Shown one piece after another: positions 17,433 to 27,246 of a DNA stretch of 64,000 nucleotides. Both the position numbers and the translations under genes were made by a program. Within the stretch, counting starts at the first letter, position 1, and every line of letters starts with the position of its first letter. The DNA is from Gordonia crocea (GTDB taxonomy: Bacteria > Actinomycetota > Actinomycetes > Mycobacteriales > Mycobacteriaceae), in the NCBI RefSeq assembly GCF_009932435.1, contig NZ_BJOU01000017.1:235355-299354 (forward strand). The letters are read 5' to 3'. A model generated the notes under the pieces. The model worked only from the letters and a program-made list of their open reading frames with translations, was not told where the DNA came from and ran no database searches.

Positions 17433-18622
17433 CCGCCGAGTTCACCCTGTCCCGGATCCTCGACTGCCCGCCGGCCACCGCGTGGCGGCTGGCGACCGAT
17501 CCCGACCTCATGCGCTCGTGGTCGACGGCCCGGGTCGACCTCGCCGAGCCCGGTCCCGGCGACCGTCCAGACACCGCCGGCACCCTGCGCGTCATCACCC
17601 TGCCCGACGGGAAGCGCAAGCTGCGCGAAGTCGTCGAATACGCCGACCCGGCCCGCGAGTTCCGGTACCGCGTGTACGACGGCGGGCCGATGCTGCTGAG
17701 TCATCAAGGCGTGCAGCGGTTTTCCGCGACCGATGACGGGCGTACCGAGTTCACCTGGCAGGTGTCGATGCGGCTGATCAGCCCGCCGCTGTCGCACCTG
17801 CTGTGCCGGATCATCCGCACGCAGGTCGACGAATCGCTCGACCTGCTCGCCGAGCAGGCGTCGTCGGCCCGTCTCGACGACGAGCCTGCGCCGCCCCTCC
17901 CCATGGGGACGCGCCACCCCGTGGGCTCGGCCGGATTCGAGCAACTCCTCGCCGACGCGCAGGAGTCGCTGCGGACCCAGCGCGCACTCGCCGACGAACT
18001 GGCCGACGACGACGATCCCAAGCAGTGGTTTGCACGCGTCTATCAGTACGTCACCGAGGAGATGATCACCGCCGCCAGCGGAATCACCCACGGTGCGGCA
18101 CCGAAGTGCCCGCCGATCGCCCTCGACAACCCCGACTGGGTCCTGGCCCTGATCCCGGTGTTCCACGAGTACTACGAACGGAATCTCACCGGATACCTGA
18201 CCGGCGCCGAGGTCGAGCCGGCCTGGCAGCGCGCCTGGTCCACCGCCGAGACGAACGACCCCCGACGACCGCACCTCCCGGTGATGAAGGGACTGCTCTA
18301 CGGCGTCTCCGCCCACATCGACGCAGACCTTCCCCGGGCCCTCGTCGACGTGCATCGCCGCCGCTTCGCCGACCGCGACCTGCGCGAGTTCCGACCCGAC
18401 TACTTGCGCCTGGCCCCGGTGTTCACCGCGGCCTCGGACCGTCTGCTCGCCGACCTGCCGCGCAGCCACAAGCCGTGGTGGGTCCCGTTGGCGTCGCGGG
18501 TGCACCCGCAGTTCCGCGATGCCATGCTGGGGCGCACCGGCTACGACGTCGGGCGCCATCGGGTGAAGACCTTCGCCAGCGCCGTCGACGCGGTGAACAG
18601 CAGCGCCGTCTCCCCCGGCTGA
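17429..18622 (+). CDS. SRPBCC-DUF5995 fusion protein
   Basis: The 397-residue protein combines two domains. Residues 1-150 form an SRPBCC lipid/ligand-binding fold (FTLSRILDCPPATAWRLATDP, then FRYRVYDGG and FTWQVSMRL). Residues about 195-395 match DUF5995 (WFARVYQYVTEEM, YLTGAEVEPAWQRAW, GLLYGVSAHIDADLPRAL). The ATG overlaps the oxygenase stop by 4 bases. The coupling suggests it binds or processes the oxygenase substrate or product; no catalytic residues can be assigned. Confidence 0.72.
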   Translation: MTAEFTLSRILDCPPATAWRLATDPDLMRSWSTARVDLAEPGPGDRPDTAGTLRVITLPDGKRKLREVVEYADPAREFRYRVYDGGPMLLSHQGVQRFSATDDGRTEFTWQVSMRLISPPLSHLLCRIIRTQVDESLDLLAEQASSARLDDEPAPPLPMGTRHPVGSAGFEQLLADAQESLRTQRALADELADDDDPKQWFARVYQYVTEEMITAASGITHGAAPKCPPIALDNPDWVLALIPVFHEYYERNLTGYLTGAEVEPAWQRAWSTAETNDPRRPHLPVMKGLLYGVSAHIDADLPRALVDVHRRRFADRDLREFRPDYLRLAPVFTAASDRLLADLPRSHKPWWVPLASRVHPQFRDAMLGRTGYDVGRHRVKTFASAVDAVNSSAVSPG

Positions 18623-18645
18623 TGGGGCCGCTCTTTCATCCTTAT

Positions 18646-18660
18646 TGATAACGGTTATCA
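18646..18660 (+). promoter_or_regulatory. Zur box overlapping the promoter of the COG0523 gene
   Basis: TGATAAC-G-GTTATCA is a perfect 7-1-7 palindrome of the actinobacterial zinc-uptake-regulator type. The hexamer TATCAT (18656-18661), 6 bases before the ATG at 18668, is a good leaderless -10 and overlaps the box, so zinc-bound Zur would block transcription. Assignment rests on motif and target gene. Confidence 0.8.
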
Positions 18661-18667
18661 TTAAGGG

Positions 18668-19819
18668 ATGAGTCCTCAGTCCCGCACCCCTGTCACCGTG
18701 CTATCCGGTTTCCTCGGCGCCGGCAAAACCACCCTCCTCAACCACATCCTCGCCAACCGCGGCGGATTGCGCGTCGCCGTCATCGTCAACGACATGAGCG
18801 AGGTGAACATCGACGCCAAGCTCGTCGACGGCCCGCTGGCCGGCACCGCCGCACTGGACCGCACCGAGGAGAGGCTCGTCGAGCTGACCAACGGATGCAT
18901 CTGCTGCACCCTGCGCGAGGACCTCGTCGAATCGGTGGCCCGCCTCGCCACCGACGGGCGGTTCGACCACATCGTCATCGAATCGACCGGAATCTCCGAG
19001 CCGATGCCGGTCGCCGCCACCTTCGACTGGGAGTTCGACGACGGCTTCTCGCTCTCTTCACTCACTCACCTCGACACCATGGTGACCGTCGTCGACGCCG
19101 CCACGTTCCTGGGCGAGCTGACCAAGGGCGAACAGCTTGCCGAGCGGGAGCTCCAGGCCGGCGACGGCGACTCCCGCAACATCGCCGACCTCCTCGTCGA
19201 CCAGGTCGAGTTCGCCGACGTCATAGCGCTGACCAAGACCGACCTCGTCACCGAAGCCGTCGCCGGTGCGACCGAGGCAACCGTCCGCCGCCTCAACCCC
19301 CACGCCGAAATCATCCGGGTGACCCGCGGCGACATCGACCTCGACCAAGTCCTGGGCACCGGGCGCTTCGACGTGAACGCCGCGCGCCAGCTCGCCGGCT
19401 GGACCGAGGAGATGACCAACGCGCACACCCCCGAGACCGAGGAGTACGGCATCGGCAGCACCGTGTTCCGCGCCGACCGGCCCTTCCACCCGCAGCGGCT
19501 CGCGGCGGCGCTCGACGGCCTGCGCGGAATCCTGCGCAGCAAGGGGTTCTGCTGGGTGGCCACCCGCCCGGATCTGGCGGCCATCTGGTCGCAAGCCGGC
19601 CCCAACCTGTTCATCGAGGCCGCCGGACCGTGGACCAACACCGACGAACGCCCCGGACAGGAGATCGTGTTCATCGGCGTGCACCTCGACCGCAGTGAGC
19701 CCGCCCGGCTGCTGTCCGAGGCCCTGCTCACCGACGACGAGTGGGCGGCCGGCCCGACGGCCTGGGCCGACTTCCCCGATCCGCTGCCCGCCTGGGCCGG
19801 CCCGCACGTGCACGCGTAA
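18668..19819 (+). CDS. COG0523 (CobW/ZNG1-type) metal-chaperone GTPase, zinc-starvation induced
   Basis: The 383-residue protein has a G1 loop GFLGAGKTT (residues 14-22), the metal-binding CxCC motif at Cys77-Ile-Cys79-Cys80 ([15 protein letters not shown]), switch [10 protein letters not shown], and the guanine-specificity TKTD. The C-terminal domain is CobW-like and the protein ends PHVHA, two further possible metal ligands. Such GTPases deliver zinc to client enzymes when zinc is scarce. The Zur box at its start supports this over a cobalamin role. The predicted mRNA is leaderless. Confidence 0.9.
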   Translation: MSPQSRTPVTVLSGFLGAGKTTLLNHILANRGGLRVAVIVNDMSEVNIDAKLVDGPLAGTAALDRTEERLVELTNGCICCTLREDLVESVARLATDGRFDHIVIESTGISEPMPVAATFDWEFDDGFSLSSLTHLDTMVTVVDAATFLGELTKGEQLAERELQAGDGDSRNIADLLVDQVEFADVIALTKTDLVTEAVAGATEATVRRLNPHAEIIRVTRGDIDLDQVLGTGRFDVNAARQLAGWTEEMTNAHTPETEEYGIGSTVFRADRPFHPQRLAAALDGLRGILRSKGFCWVATRPDLAAIWSQAGPNLFIEAAGPWTNTDERPGQEIVFIGVHLDRSEPARLLSEALLTDDEWAAGPTAWADFPDPLPAWAGPHVHA

Positions 19820-19879
19820 CCGGCACGAGCGGCCCGGGCGCCTCGTACGATGAGTCGCACCGCCGTCGGAAGGCCGCCG

Positions 19880-21139
19880 ATGAACCACCGCCACACCAGC
19901 CACTCCGTCTACCCGGATGGGTTCTACGCCGACGACGGGCGCGACTTCGCCGTGCGACTCCTGTTGGGGTACTGCGCTTCTGGCGGTGCCGATGTCGGCG
20001 AGGTGCTGACCACCATTGCCGGCTGCCGCGACGACCACGACGAGGAGTGGTCGAACGCGTGGCTGGCCCTGGGCCGCCGCCTCGTCGCTGCCGCCGATGG
20101 GTCGAGCCGATCCGGGCACCGGGTGAGCGCCGCTTCGGCCTACCTGCGGGCGGCGAACTACTTGTCGCAGGCCTTCGACGGCCTCGACGGCATCGCCGAC
20201 GACGCGCAGCGGATGCCGGTCTTCGCCGAGCACCGGGCGGCGTGGGAGAAGTTCCTCGACCACGGCGACTTCGACGTGGCGCGGCTGTCCATCCCGTACG
20301 AGGGGTCGACCCTTCCGGGCTGGTACCTCACGCCGACGCACGGGCACACCGGCGCGACCCTGGTGGTCATCAACGGCAGCGACGGGTCGGTGTCGGCGCT
20401 GTGGTCGGCCGCGGCATTCGGAGCGTTGGCCCGCGGCTACGGCGTCGTCCTCTACGACGGTCCGGGCCAACAGTCGATGCTGTTCGAACGCGGCATCGGC
20501 TTCCGCCCCGACTGGGAGGCGGTACAGACCCCGGTCACCGACCACGTGCTGACGCTGCCCGGCGTCAACCCGAACCGCCTGGCGCTGTACGGGATCAGCC
20601 AGGCCGGCTACTGGGTGCCGCGCTCGTTGGCCTTCGACCACCGCTATGCCGCGGCCATCGCCGATCCCGGCGTCGTCGACGTGGCGGCCTCGTGGACGAA
20701 GCATCTGCCCAAGCACCTGACCGACCTCCTCCATGCGGGCAAGGCGCAGGCGTTCAACCGGGACCTGGCGATGGGGTTGAAGCTGTCCCCGGCCACCCGG
20801 CGCATGTGGGATTGGCGGGCCCGCCCGTATCGCGCCGCGGACCCGGACGCCACCGATTTCGACACGGTCACCGCCGTTGGCGAGTACCGGATCACCCCGG
20901 ATCTGGCCGCATCGATCACGACGCCGCTGCTGATCACCGACCCCGACGACGAGCAGTTCTGGCCCGGCCAATCCGACGAGTTGGCCGCCCGCTGTGCGGA
21001 CGGCCTCGCCACCGTCGTCCGGTTCACCACCGCCGAGGGGGCCAGCTGGCATTGCCAGCCGATGGCGCGGTCGCTGACCGACGAGCGCATGTTCGACTGG
21101 CTCGACGACCAGCTCTCCCCTCCGCCGAGTGGGCCCTAA
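19880..21139 (+). CDS. Alpha/beta hydrolase
   Basis: The protein has 419 residues. An N-terminal helical region (about 1-120) precedes a hydrolase core with nucleophile elbow GISQAG, acid region LLITDPDDEQFWPGQ and His in EGASWHCQPMA. The layout resembles FrsA-type and 2,6-dihydroxypseudooxynicotine-hydrolase-like enzymes; the substrate is unknown. I prefer the ATG at 19880, which has GGAAGG 6 bases upstream, over the ATG at 19850, which lies inside a TACGAT -10-like hexamer. The last codons (PPSGP) and stop fall inside the GGGCCC repeat array. Confidence 0.8.
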   Translation: MNHRHTSHSVYPDGFYADDGRDFAVRLLLGYCASGGADVGEVLTTIAGCRDDHDEEWSNAWLALGRRLVAAADGSSRSGHRVSAASAYLRAANYLSQAFDGLDGIADDAQRMPVFAEHRAAWEKFLDHGDFDVARLSIPYEGSTLPGWYLTPTHGHTGATLVVINGSDGSVSALWSAAAFGALARGYGVVLYDGPGQQSMLFERGIGFRPDWEAVQTPVTDHVLTLPGVNPNRLALYGISQAGYWVPRSLAFDHRYAAAIADPGVVDVAASWTKHLPKHLTDLLHAGKAQAFNRDLAMGLKLSPATRRMWDWRARPYRAADPDATDFDTVTAVGEYRITPDLAASITTPLLITDPDDEQFWPGQSDELAARCADGLATVVRFTTAEGASWHCQPMARSLTDERMFDWLDDQLSPPPSGP

Positions 21140-21201
21140 ATCCCGCCGACTGGGCCCTCATTTCTGCCGACTGGGCCCTCATTTCTGCCGACTGGGCCCT
21201 C
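21118..21201 (-). repeat. GGGCCC 21-bp tandem repeat array B (4 units), stop-to-stop
   Basis: Four 21-bp units (21118-21138, 21139-21159, 21160-21180, 21181-21201) lie between two convergent genes; consensus orientation is minus. The TAA of the hydrolase gene (21137-21139) spans the unit 1/2 junction, and the TCA complement of the regulator's stop (21200-21202) overlaps the last unit. Both reading frames therefore end inside the array. A bidirectional terminator is a reasonable guess. Confidence 0.9.
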
Positions 21202-23797
21202 AGTGCCCGCCGCGAATGAGCTCCGCAATCTCGGAGCGGTCGGCGACGTCGAGTTTGGTGCACGCTCGGTAGACATGCCCTTCGACGGTGCGCACCGAGA
21301 CGAACAGCCGATCGGCAATCTCCTTGTTGCTCAACCCCGCCGCGACGAGGTTGGCGATCTCGCGTTCCCTCGCGGTCAGCGGCAGCGGTTGGGCCGCAGT
21401 CACCAACGCCGGGGTCCGCGCCCCACCGCATTCCGCCGCGAGCCGATTCGCCAGCGACGCCGCGGCCACCGACGCCGACCGGGCGCCGCTGTCGGCATGA
21501 AGCACACTCGCCTGCGCCGACGAGTCGGCGGCGGCCAGCTTGAACCCCAATGCGGTGAATTCGTCGGATACCTCGTCGAGCACCGCGGCATCCCCGTCGA
21601 CGACCGCCCGGGCATGCCTGGCGTAGACGTCGCTCAACGGTCCGTCGAGCCGACCGGCGAGCTCGGCCAGCCGTTGCGCCCCTGCCCCGTCGCCGAATCG
21701 CGCAGCCAGATGCCAGGCCTCGGCCTCGATCGCGAATTGCCCTGAGGCAGCAGCATTCTGGGCAGCCGTCACCGCCAGCTCCGCGGCGCGGGAGTACATC
21801 CCCGAACCGGCCGCCTGCCATGCGGCGGCCACGTCGAGGGTCGGCCCGAAAACCGCGACGTGCTCGTCGTAGAACGCGCGGGCGGTGGCCAGCGCCTCGC
21901 CTGCGGCATCACCCTGACCAAGGCCGGCCAACGCAATGACCTGCAGCATGAAGGCGGGGTAGCTCCACGACGCCGCCGTCCCCTCCTCGCCGAGCGCGGC
22001 AAGAGTCTGGTCGAGCCGTTCGGTCGCCCCTTTGAGGTCGCCCCGCATCACCGCGACCTCGGCGGCGTGAATGCCCGACAGTGCCCACCCGAGGTAGTGC
22101 CCGGCCGAGGAGAAGTCGAGGTAGTGCTGTGCCGCCGCCTCTGCGTCGGCGAGGTGCCCCGGCAGGGTTAACGCCAAGATCTCGCCGAATCCCGCGGGGA
22201 ACCGGAGTAGTCCATCGGTGACCCGCTCGGCCTCGCGCGCCTTGGCCGCAAGCGGGGCCACCTCGTCGCCCCGACCGCTCAGCGCACGCGACAGGCTGCC
22301 GCCGAATACCGCCCATTCCACCGCCCACGGTGTCGCCAACGGATCGCCGAGCACCTCGTCGGACAAGGTGATCGCCTCGTCGAGGCGGTTGGTGAACAGC
22401 GCCATCGCCGACGCCACGCCCTTGACGATGAGTGCGAGCGCCGGCTCGGTCACCCGGCTCCCGACGAGGTCGAGCACCGCCTTGGCCTGTGCGGCGTCAC
22501 CGACGGCCCAGAACAGGTTGCCGATCCGCAACAGTCCCCATCGGATGAGCTCGACCTGGTCGAACCCGTCGGGGTCGAAACCGGCGAGTGCCGCCTCTGC
22601 CTCGTCGGCCCGGCCCTGCCACATCAACGCGCGGGCCAACGGCTCGACGGCGCCGAGTCCTTCCCCGGCGTCGACCGCGGCTTGGGCGAAGCGTTGCGCC
22701 ATCGGGATGTTCGCCAGGGTCAGCGCTTCGCGCGCCGCCGCCGCCAGATCGTCACCGGCGATGTCCACGTCGGAATCGAGCCCCAAGTCGGCGATCAGAA
22801 TGCGGTCCGCGGCGGTCCGAACCGGCTGCGCCTGCAAGACCGACACCAGCTTGCCGCGCAGCCGGCGGGCGGCGAGGGAGCCGAGACGGCGGCGGATGAC
22901 CTCACCGAACAAGGGGTGGGTGTAGAGCACCCGCAGCGTTCGGCCCTCGCGTGCGATCCGGACCACACCGAGCGCCTCGGCGCGTTCCACCGCAGCCTCA
23001 CCGGTCAGTTCCACCAGCGCGTCCAGCGACGCCGGCTCGCACAGGCTCAGGTACTGCAGCACGCTGAGCACCTCGTCGTCGAGCCGGTCGATCCGTCCTT
23101 CCAACAACGACGCCAGCTCCGAGGTGATCGCGGTGCGGCCGCGCAACTGCCAGACGCCGTTGTGCTCGCGCAGGGTCCCGGCCTCGATCGCGCCATCGAC
23201 GAGGTGCCGCAGGAACAGCGCGTTGCCCCCCGATGCATCCCACATCAGGTCGGCCGAGAGGCCTTCGAGTCGCCCACCCAGGACCGACTCGACCAGTTCG
23301 ACGCTCTGCTGCTTGCTGAACGGGTCGAGCGTCATCCGCAACAGGTGCCGGTCCTTCCACAGCGACGTCACCGCGTCGGGCACGGCTTCCCCGCTCCGGA
23401 CGGTCGCGACGATGCGCACCGCACGATCGATGGCGAGTTGGTGCAGCAGGGTCGCGGACAACTCGTCGAGCAGGTGCGCATCGTCGACGCCGATGATTGC
23501 CTGCCCTTCGGCCAGCAGCGACTGCCGCGCGGCGGCGAGGTAGGCGACCGGGTCGCTCGTCGCCGACGGCCCGACCAGGTGGGCGAAGACGCCGAGCGGA
23601 ATCGTGCGGGCCGACTCCGTGCCGGCCACCCATCGGGCGCCACCGAGCTCCGACGTCACCATTCGGGCCAGCGTCGTCTTACCGACTCCGGATTCCCCGG
23701 TGAGGATGATGCCGCAACTATCCGACTCGGCTTGCAGCGCATCTCGAATCACCTGGAATTCGTCGGCTCTCCGCACCAACGGCCATTCGAACGGCAT
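21200..23797 (-). CDS. Large ATP-binding LuxR (LAL) transcriptional regulator
   Basis: The 865-residue protein has an N-terminal AAA-like ATPase with Walker A GESGVGKT (34-41) and Walker B IIGVDDAH near residue 100, a long central helical repeat (TPR-like) region, and a C-terminal LuxR HTH (LTAREREIANLVAAGLSNKEIADRLF as consecutive helices, ending ELIRGGH). LAL proteins sense an inducer and activate catabolic or secondary-metabolism genes. TACCAT lies 6 bases before the ATG on the minus strand, so it is probably leaderless. The upstream neighbour is the opp operon. The target is unknown. Confidence 0.88.
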   Translation of the reverse strand: MPFEWPLVRRADEFQVIRDALQAESDSCGIILTGESGVGKTTLARMVTSELGGARWVAGTESARTIPLGVFAHLVGPSATSDPVAYLAAARQSLLAEGQAIIGVDDAHLLDELSATLLHQLAIDRAVRIVATVRSGEAVPDAVTSLWKDRHLLRMTLDPFSKQQSVELVESVLGGRLEGLSADLMWDASGGNALFLRHLVDGAIEAGTLREHNGVWQLRGRTAITSELASLLEGRIDRLDDEVLSVLQYLSLCEPASLDALVELTGEAAVERAEALGVVRIAREGRTLRVLYTHPLFGEVIRRRLGSLAARRLRGKLVSVLQAQPVRTAADRILIADLGLDSDVDIAGDDLAAAAREALTLANIPMAQRFAQAAVDAGEGLGAVEPLARALMWQGRADEAEAALAGFDPDGFDQVELIRWGLLRIGNLFWAVGDAAQAKAVLDLVGSRVTEPALALIVKGVASAMALFTNRLDEAITLSDEVLGDPLATPWAVEWAVFGGSLSRALSGRGDEVAPLAAKAREAERVTDGLLRFPAGFGEILALTLPGHLADAEAAAQHYLDFSSAGHYLGWALSGIHAAEVAVMRGDLKGATERLDQTLAALGEEGTAASWSYPAFMLQVIALAGLGQGDAAGEALATARAFYDEHVAVFGPTLDVAAAWQAAGSGMYSRAAELAVTAAQNAAASGQFAIEAEAWHLAARFGDGAGAQRLAELAGRLDGPLSDVYARHARAVVDGDAAVLDEVSDEFTALGFKLAAADSSAQASVLHADSGARSASVAAASLANRLAAECGGARTPALVTAAQPLPLTAREREIANLVAAGLSNKEIADRLFVSVRTVEGHVYRACTKLDVADRSEIAELIRGGH

Positions 23798-23845
23798 GGA
23801 TAAATGGTAGTAGCGGAGAGAACGAAAAACGCCCCAACGGCAGAT

Positions 23846-23867
23846 GTGCGGGACACTCGTCCCACAC
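23846..23867 (-). terminator. Probable intrinsic terminator of the opp operon
   Basis: Just past the oppA stop on the minus strand, GTGTGGGAC pairs with GTCCCGCAC across a 4-base GAGT loop with one G-T mismatch. A TTTTT run follows about 20 bases further on. Position and structure fit a terminator. Confidence 0.55.
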
Positions 23868-23875
23868 CGGGAACG

Positions 23876-25537
23876 CTACTCCTCCCAGCCGATGTCCTCG
23901 ACCGGCCCGACGAAGAACATCCCGGCGCCATAGTTGGCGAGTTTGCGCTTGACCGCGACCATGGTCGGGCCGTTGGTCAACGGCAGATTCGAATACTGCC
24001 GGAAAGCGTCCGCTTCGACGTCGTTCGCCGCCCTGATCTGGGCGTTTGGGTCCGCGATTTGTTGCACCCGCCGGATGCGCGCATCCAATTCCGGGGAACC
24101 CGCGCCAGATCGGTTCAGCTGAGAATTCGAGCACCAGATTTGGCAGAGGTACGCGACCCCAAAAGGATCGCTCGAACTGAATCCCATCATGAATACATCG
24201 AATTCTTTGTCTTGAATCACCTTGGAGAAATCCGAGCTGGGCCGCACCTGGATCGCCAGCGATATCCCAACCTGCTTCAGCATGGCCTGCATCGCCCGCG
24301 CGAGATTCGACGACGTCGCGTCGTCGCCGAGAATCGGCAGCGTCAGCGCGAGCCGTTGGCCGCCGCGGTGGCGCACCCCGTCGGCCCCGACGACCCACCC
24401 GGCCTCGTCGAGCAGTCGACGGGCCCGGTCCTGGTCATGGGTGACGGTCGTGCCCAGGTTGTCCCGGTACCCCGGCTGGAACGGGAACAGCAGGAACGAC
24501 CCCGGCAACTCCTCGGTGTAGCCGAGACCAGTGAACCGGATGCGGGCGAGGATCTCCCGGTCGATACCGCGCAGCACCGCCTCGCGCACCCGGGCGTCGC
24601 GCAACGCCGGGGTGGCCAGATTGACGACGAGCAGCGAGTTCGCCGGCGTGGCCGACACCCGCACGTCGATCCCACTCATGGTGATGACCTGCGCCCGGTT
24701 GTCCTTGCTGCCGACGCCGGTGGCATCGAGCTCGCCGTTGCGGAAGGCGTTGATCGCCGCTTGCGGCTCCATCTGACGGAACACCCGGCGGTCGAGCTTG
24801 CCGCGATGACCCCACCACTTGGGGTTGCGGGTGAAGACCACGGTCTTGGCGTTGGGGTCGTAGGACTCGACGGTGTAGGGGCCCGCCCCCAGGTCGGCGC
24901 GCGGATTCTTGAGGTAGGAGCGGTTGAAGTCATCCGGGGTGACGATCTTCGGGTGGACCAGGTTGTTGAACAGCCCGTCCGGCCACGCCCAGATACCGCG
25001 GAATCGGACGACGGCCTGCTTGGCGTCGACGCCGCGGGTCACCGATTCGATCTGGTCATATCCGTCGGTGCTGCTCGCCGCGTAGCGCACATCGGCACCG
25101 CTGTTGAGCCGCCAGGTGTTCGCAAACGCGCGCCAATCGATGGGCGTCCCGTCGTTGTAGGTCGCCCGTGGATTGATCGTGTAGGTGACGACGGTCCGGC
25201 CGTCGACCACCGCCTTGGTCACGTCGGTGAGGTAGTCCCGGTTGAAGGAGTACTTCCCGTCTGGTGAGAAATACGCCAGCACCGGGTTGTACCAGCGCCA
25301 CAGTGCGAGGGTGTACGCCGTGCCGTCGGCGTGAAAGCTGTTCCACTGCGGCGTGATCTCGGTCAGCGCCGTGGTGAGACTCCCGCCATCACGCAGCTTT
25401 TCGCGCGGCTGCTCGTTCAGCTGCGCCTTCCCCGGCTCGACCGTGCTGGTGGCCGAGAGGTCGACGCCGCATGCACCGATGGTCGTACCCACCAACAGCA
25501 CGGCAAGCAACCGCACGGCCACCAATCGCTTCCTCAT
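23876..25537 (-). CDS. oppA: Peptide ABC transporter substrate-binding lipoprotein
   Basis: The 553-residue protein has a lipoprotein signal ending TTIGAC (Cys23), so it is membrane-anchored and extracellular. It is an SBP_bac_5 family protein: DGTPIDWRAFANTW, GAGPYTVESYDPNAKTVVFTRNP and VREAVLRGIDREIL are typical blocks. It captures oligopeptides for the downstream-encoded permease complex. Gene order oppB-oppC-oppD-oppA and the sizes match the M. tuberculosis opp operon. The ATG overlaps the oppD stop (ATGA). The last ~300 coding bases look less GC-rich than the rest. Confidence 0.9.
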   Translation of the reverse strand: MRKRLVAVRLLAVLLVGTTIGACGVDLSATSTVEPGKAQLNEQPREKLRDGGSLTTALTEITPQWNSFHADGTAYTLALWRWYNPVLAYFSPDGKYSFNRDYLTDVTKAVVDGRTVVTYTINPRATYNDGTPIDWRAFANTWRLNSGADVRYAASSTDGYDQIESVTRGVDAKQAVVRFRGIWAWPDGLFNNLVHPKIVTPDDFNRSYLKNPRADLGAGPYTVESYDPNAKTVVFTRNPKWWGHRGKLDRRVFRQMEPQAAINAFRNGELDATGVGSKDNRAQVITMSGIDVRVSATPANSLLVVNLATPALRDARVREAVLRGIDREILARIRFTGLGYTEELPGSFLLFPFQPGYRDNLGTTVTHDQDRARRLLDEAGWVVGADGVRHRGGQRLALTLPILGDDATSSNLARAMQAMLKQVGISLAIQVRPSSDFSKVIQDKEFDVFMMGFSSSDPFGVAYLCQIWCSNSQLNRSGAGSPELDARIRRVQQIADPNAQIRAANDVEADAFRQYSNLPLTNGPTMVAVKRKLANYGAGMFFVGPVEDIGWEE

Positions 25538-27246
25538 GAATCCGCCTCCGTCGCTTCCGGCGCCCCCATCGTCGGCTCCCTCGTCCCCGGCACACCCGTC
25601 GCCGGCACCGCAATGCGGGCGCGCCGCGGGTCCAACGGCGGCACGGCACTGATCAACTCACGCGTGTAGGGATGCTGCGGGTGCCCGAAAACCTGTGTGG
25701 TGGGGCCGATTTCGACGATCTCCCCGGCCTTCATCACCGCCACCCGATGGGCGATCTTGCGCACGACGGCCAGATCGTGTGCGACGAGGAGGTAAGCCAC
25801 ACCGGTGTTTTCCTGGACCTCGAGCAGCAGGTCGAGGATGTCGCCCTGAATTGAGACGTCCAGCGCCGACAACGGCTCGTCAAGGGCGATCACCGACGGC
25901 GCGGTGGCCAGTGCGCGGGCGATGGCCAATCGCTGACGTTGGCCGCCAGAGAAGGCTCGCGGAAACCGGTCGCCGTGGTCGGGTTCCAGTCCGACCTTGG
26001 TGAAGAGCTCGGCCACGCGCACGTAAGCCTCGTCACGGGAGACCCCCGCCACGCGCAGCGGCTCGGCCACCACATCGCGCGCCGTCAACCGCGGATCCAG
26101 CGCACCGGCGGGATCCTGGAAGACCATGGAGATCTCACGCCGCAGTGCTCGCGCGGTCCGACCGCGGGTGGCAGCCGGGTCGACGCCGGCAATCGTGACC
26201 ACACCCGGCGACTGGGTGAAACCCATGATCTCGTGCAGCGTCGTCGACTTGCCGCTGCCGGATTCGCCCACGATTGCCAGCGTCTCCCCGGCGGCCAGAT
26301 CGAACGAGACACCTTTAACCGCTTGCACCTCCCCGGTCCGCCGCCGCAGGAACCGCGACGTGACGGCGAAGGTCTTGGCCAGGTCGTCGACGGCCAGCGG
26401 TGGCGCATCCTCCGCGTCGTCGGACCCGGAGTCGGTGCGCGCCAATGGTTCCCGCATCGGCCCGTCGATGCGCGGCACGGCACCGAGCAGCCGCACCGTG
26501 TACGGATCGCGCGGGTCGTCGAACAGCTCCTCGACGGGTGCCCGCTCCACCGCGTCGCCGCCGTTCATGACGACCACGTCGTCGGCGATGCGCGCCACCA
26601 CGCCGAAGTCGTGGGTGATGAGCAGCAGACCGGCATCGGTCTCGTGTTGCAGCGTGGTGAGCAGTCGGAGAACCTGTCCGGCGACGGTGACGTCGAGTGC
26701 GGTGGTCGGCTCGTCGGCGATGATGAGGTCGGGCTCGTTGGCGATCGCCATGGCGATCATGACCCGCTGCCGCTGACCCCCGGAGAGCTGGTGCGGGTAG
26801 GCCTGCGCCCGCGTGTGCGGGTCGGGGATCCCGACCGCCTCGAGGAGCTCGACGGCGCGCGCACGGGCGGCCGCGGCGCCGATCGACCGGTGCGCCTGCA
26901 GCGCTTCGACGATCTGGGCGCCGACGGTGAACACCGGCGTCAGCGAGGACAGCGGGTCCTGGAAGATCATCGCGATCTCGTTGCCGCGGATCTCCGACAG
27001 CGCCTTGTCGTCGAGGCCGATCAACTCCCGGCCGTTCAACCGCGCCGACCCGGCGACCGACGCCGCGTCGGGCAGCAACCCCATGATTGCCAGCGCGGAC
27101 GCCGACTTGCCCGAACCCGATTCGCCGACGATGGCCAGCGTGCGGCCGCGTTCGACAGTCAGGTCGAGCCCGCGCACCGCGTCGACCCGGCCCGCCTCCG
27201 AACCGAAGGCGACTCGCAGATCCGACACCGCCAACAGCGGGCTCAT
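25534..27246 (-). CDS. oppD: Peptide ABC transporter double ATPase
   Basis: This 570-residue protein fuses two ABC ATPases, doing the work of separate OppD and OppF subunits. Each half has a Walker A (GESGSGKS, at about residues 41 and 330) and a signature ([14 protein letters not shown], then [14 protein letters not shown]). Each half also ends with the oligopeptide-type extension ([34 protein letters not shown]). It hydrolyses ATP to drive peptide import through OppB/OppC. The ATG at 27246 overlaps the oppC stop, and longer frames run into oppC. Confidence 0.93.
   Translation of the reverse strand: MSPLLAVSDLRVAFGSEAGRVDAVRGLDLTVERGRTLAIVGESGSGKSASALAIMGLLPDAASVAGSARLNGRELIGLDDKALSEIRGNEIAMIFQDPLSSLTPVFTVGAQIVEALQAHRSIGAAAARARAVELLEAVGIPDPHTRAQAYPHQLSGGQRQRVMIAMAIANEPDLIIADEPTTALDVTVAGQVLRLLTTLQHETDAGLLLITHDFGVVARIADDVVVMNGGDAVERAPVEELFDDPRDPYTVRLLGAVPRIDGPMREPLARTDSGSDDAEDAPPLAVDDLAKTFAVTSRFLRRRTGEVQAVKGVSFDLAAGETLAIVGESGSGKSTTLHEIMGFTQSPGVVTIAGVDPAATRGRTARALRREISMVFQDPAGALDPRLTARDVVAEPLRVAGVSRDEAYVRVAELFTKVGLEPDHGDRFPRAFSGGQRQRLAIARALATAPSVIALDEPLSALDVSIQGDILDLLLEVQENTGVAYLLVAHDLAVVRKIAHRVAVMKAGEIVEIGPTTQVFGHPQHPYTRELISAVPPLDPRRARIAVPATGVPGTREPTMGAPEATEADS

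Noticed and set aside
19850..19882. Hydrolase start at ATG 19850
   Set aside because: That ATG is part of a TACGAT -10-like hexamer and lacks a ribosome site; the ATG at 19880 has GGAAGG 6 bases upstream.
19058..21052. 664-codon minus-strand frame opposite the GTPase and hydrolase genes
   Set aside because: It spans two unrelated plus-strand genes and their gap, has Arg/Gly/Val shadow composition and no motif.
23960..24260. Lower-GC stretch at the oppA 3' end as a horizontal insertion
   Set aside because: The reading frame and SBP family pattern continue through it to the normal end, with no repeat or junction at its edges.
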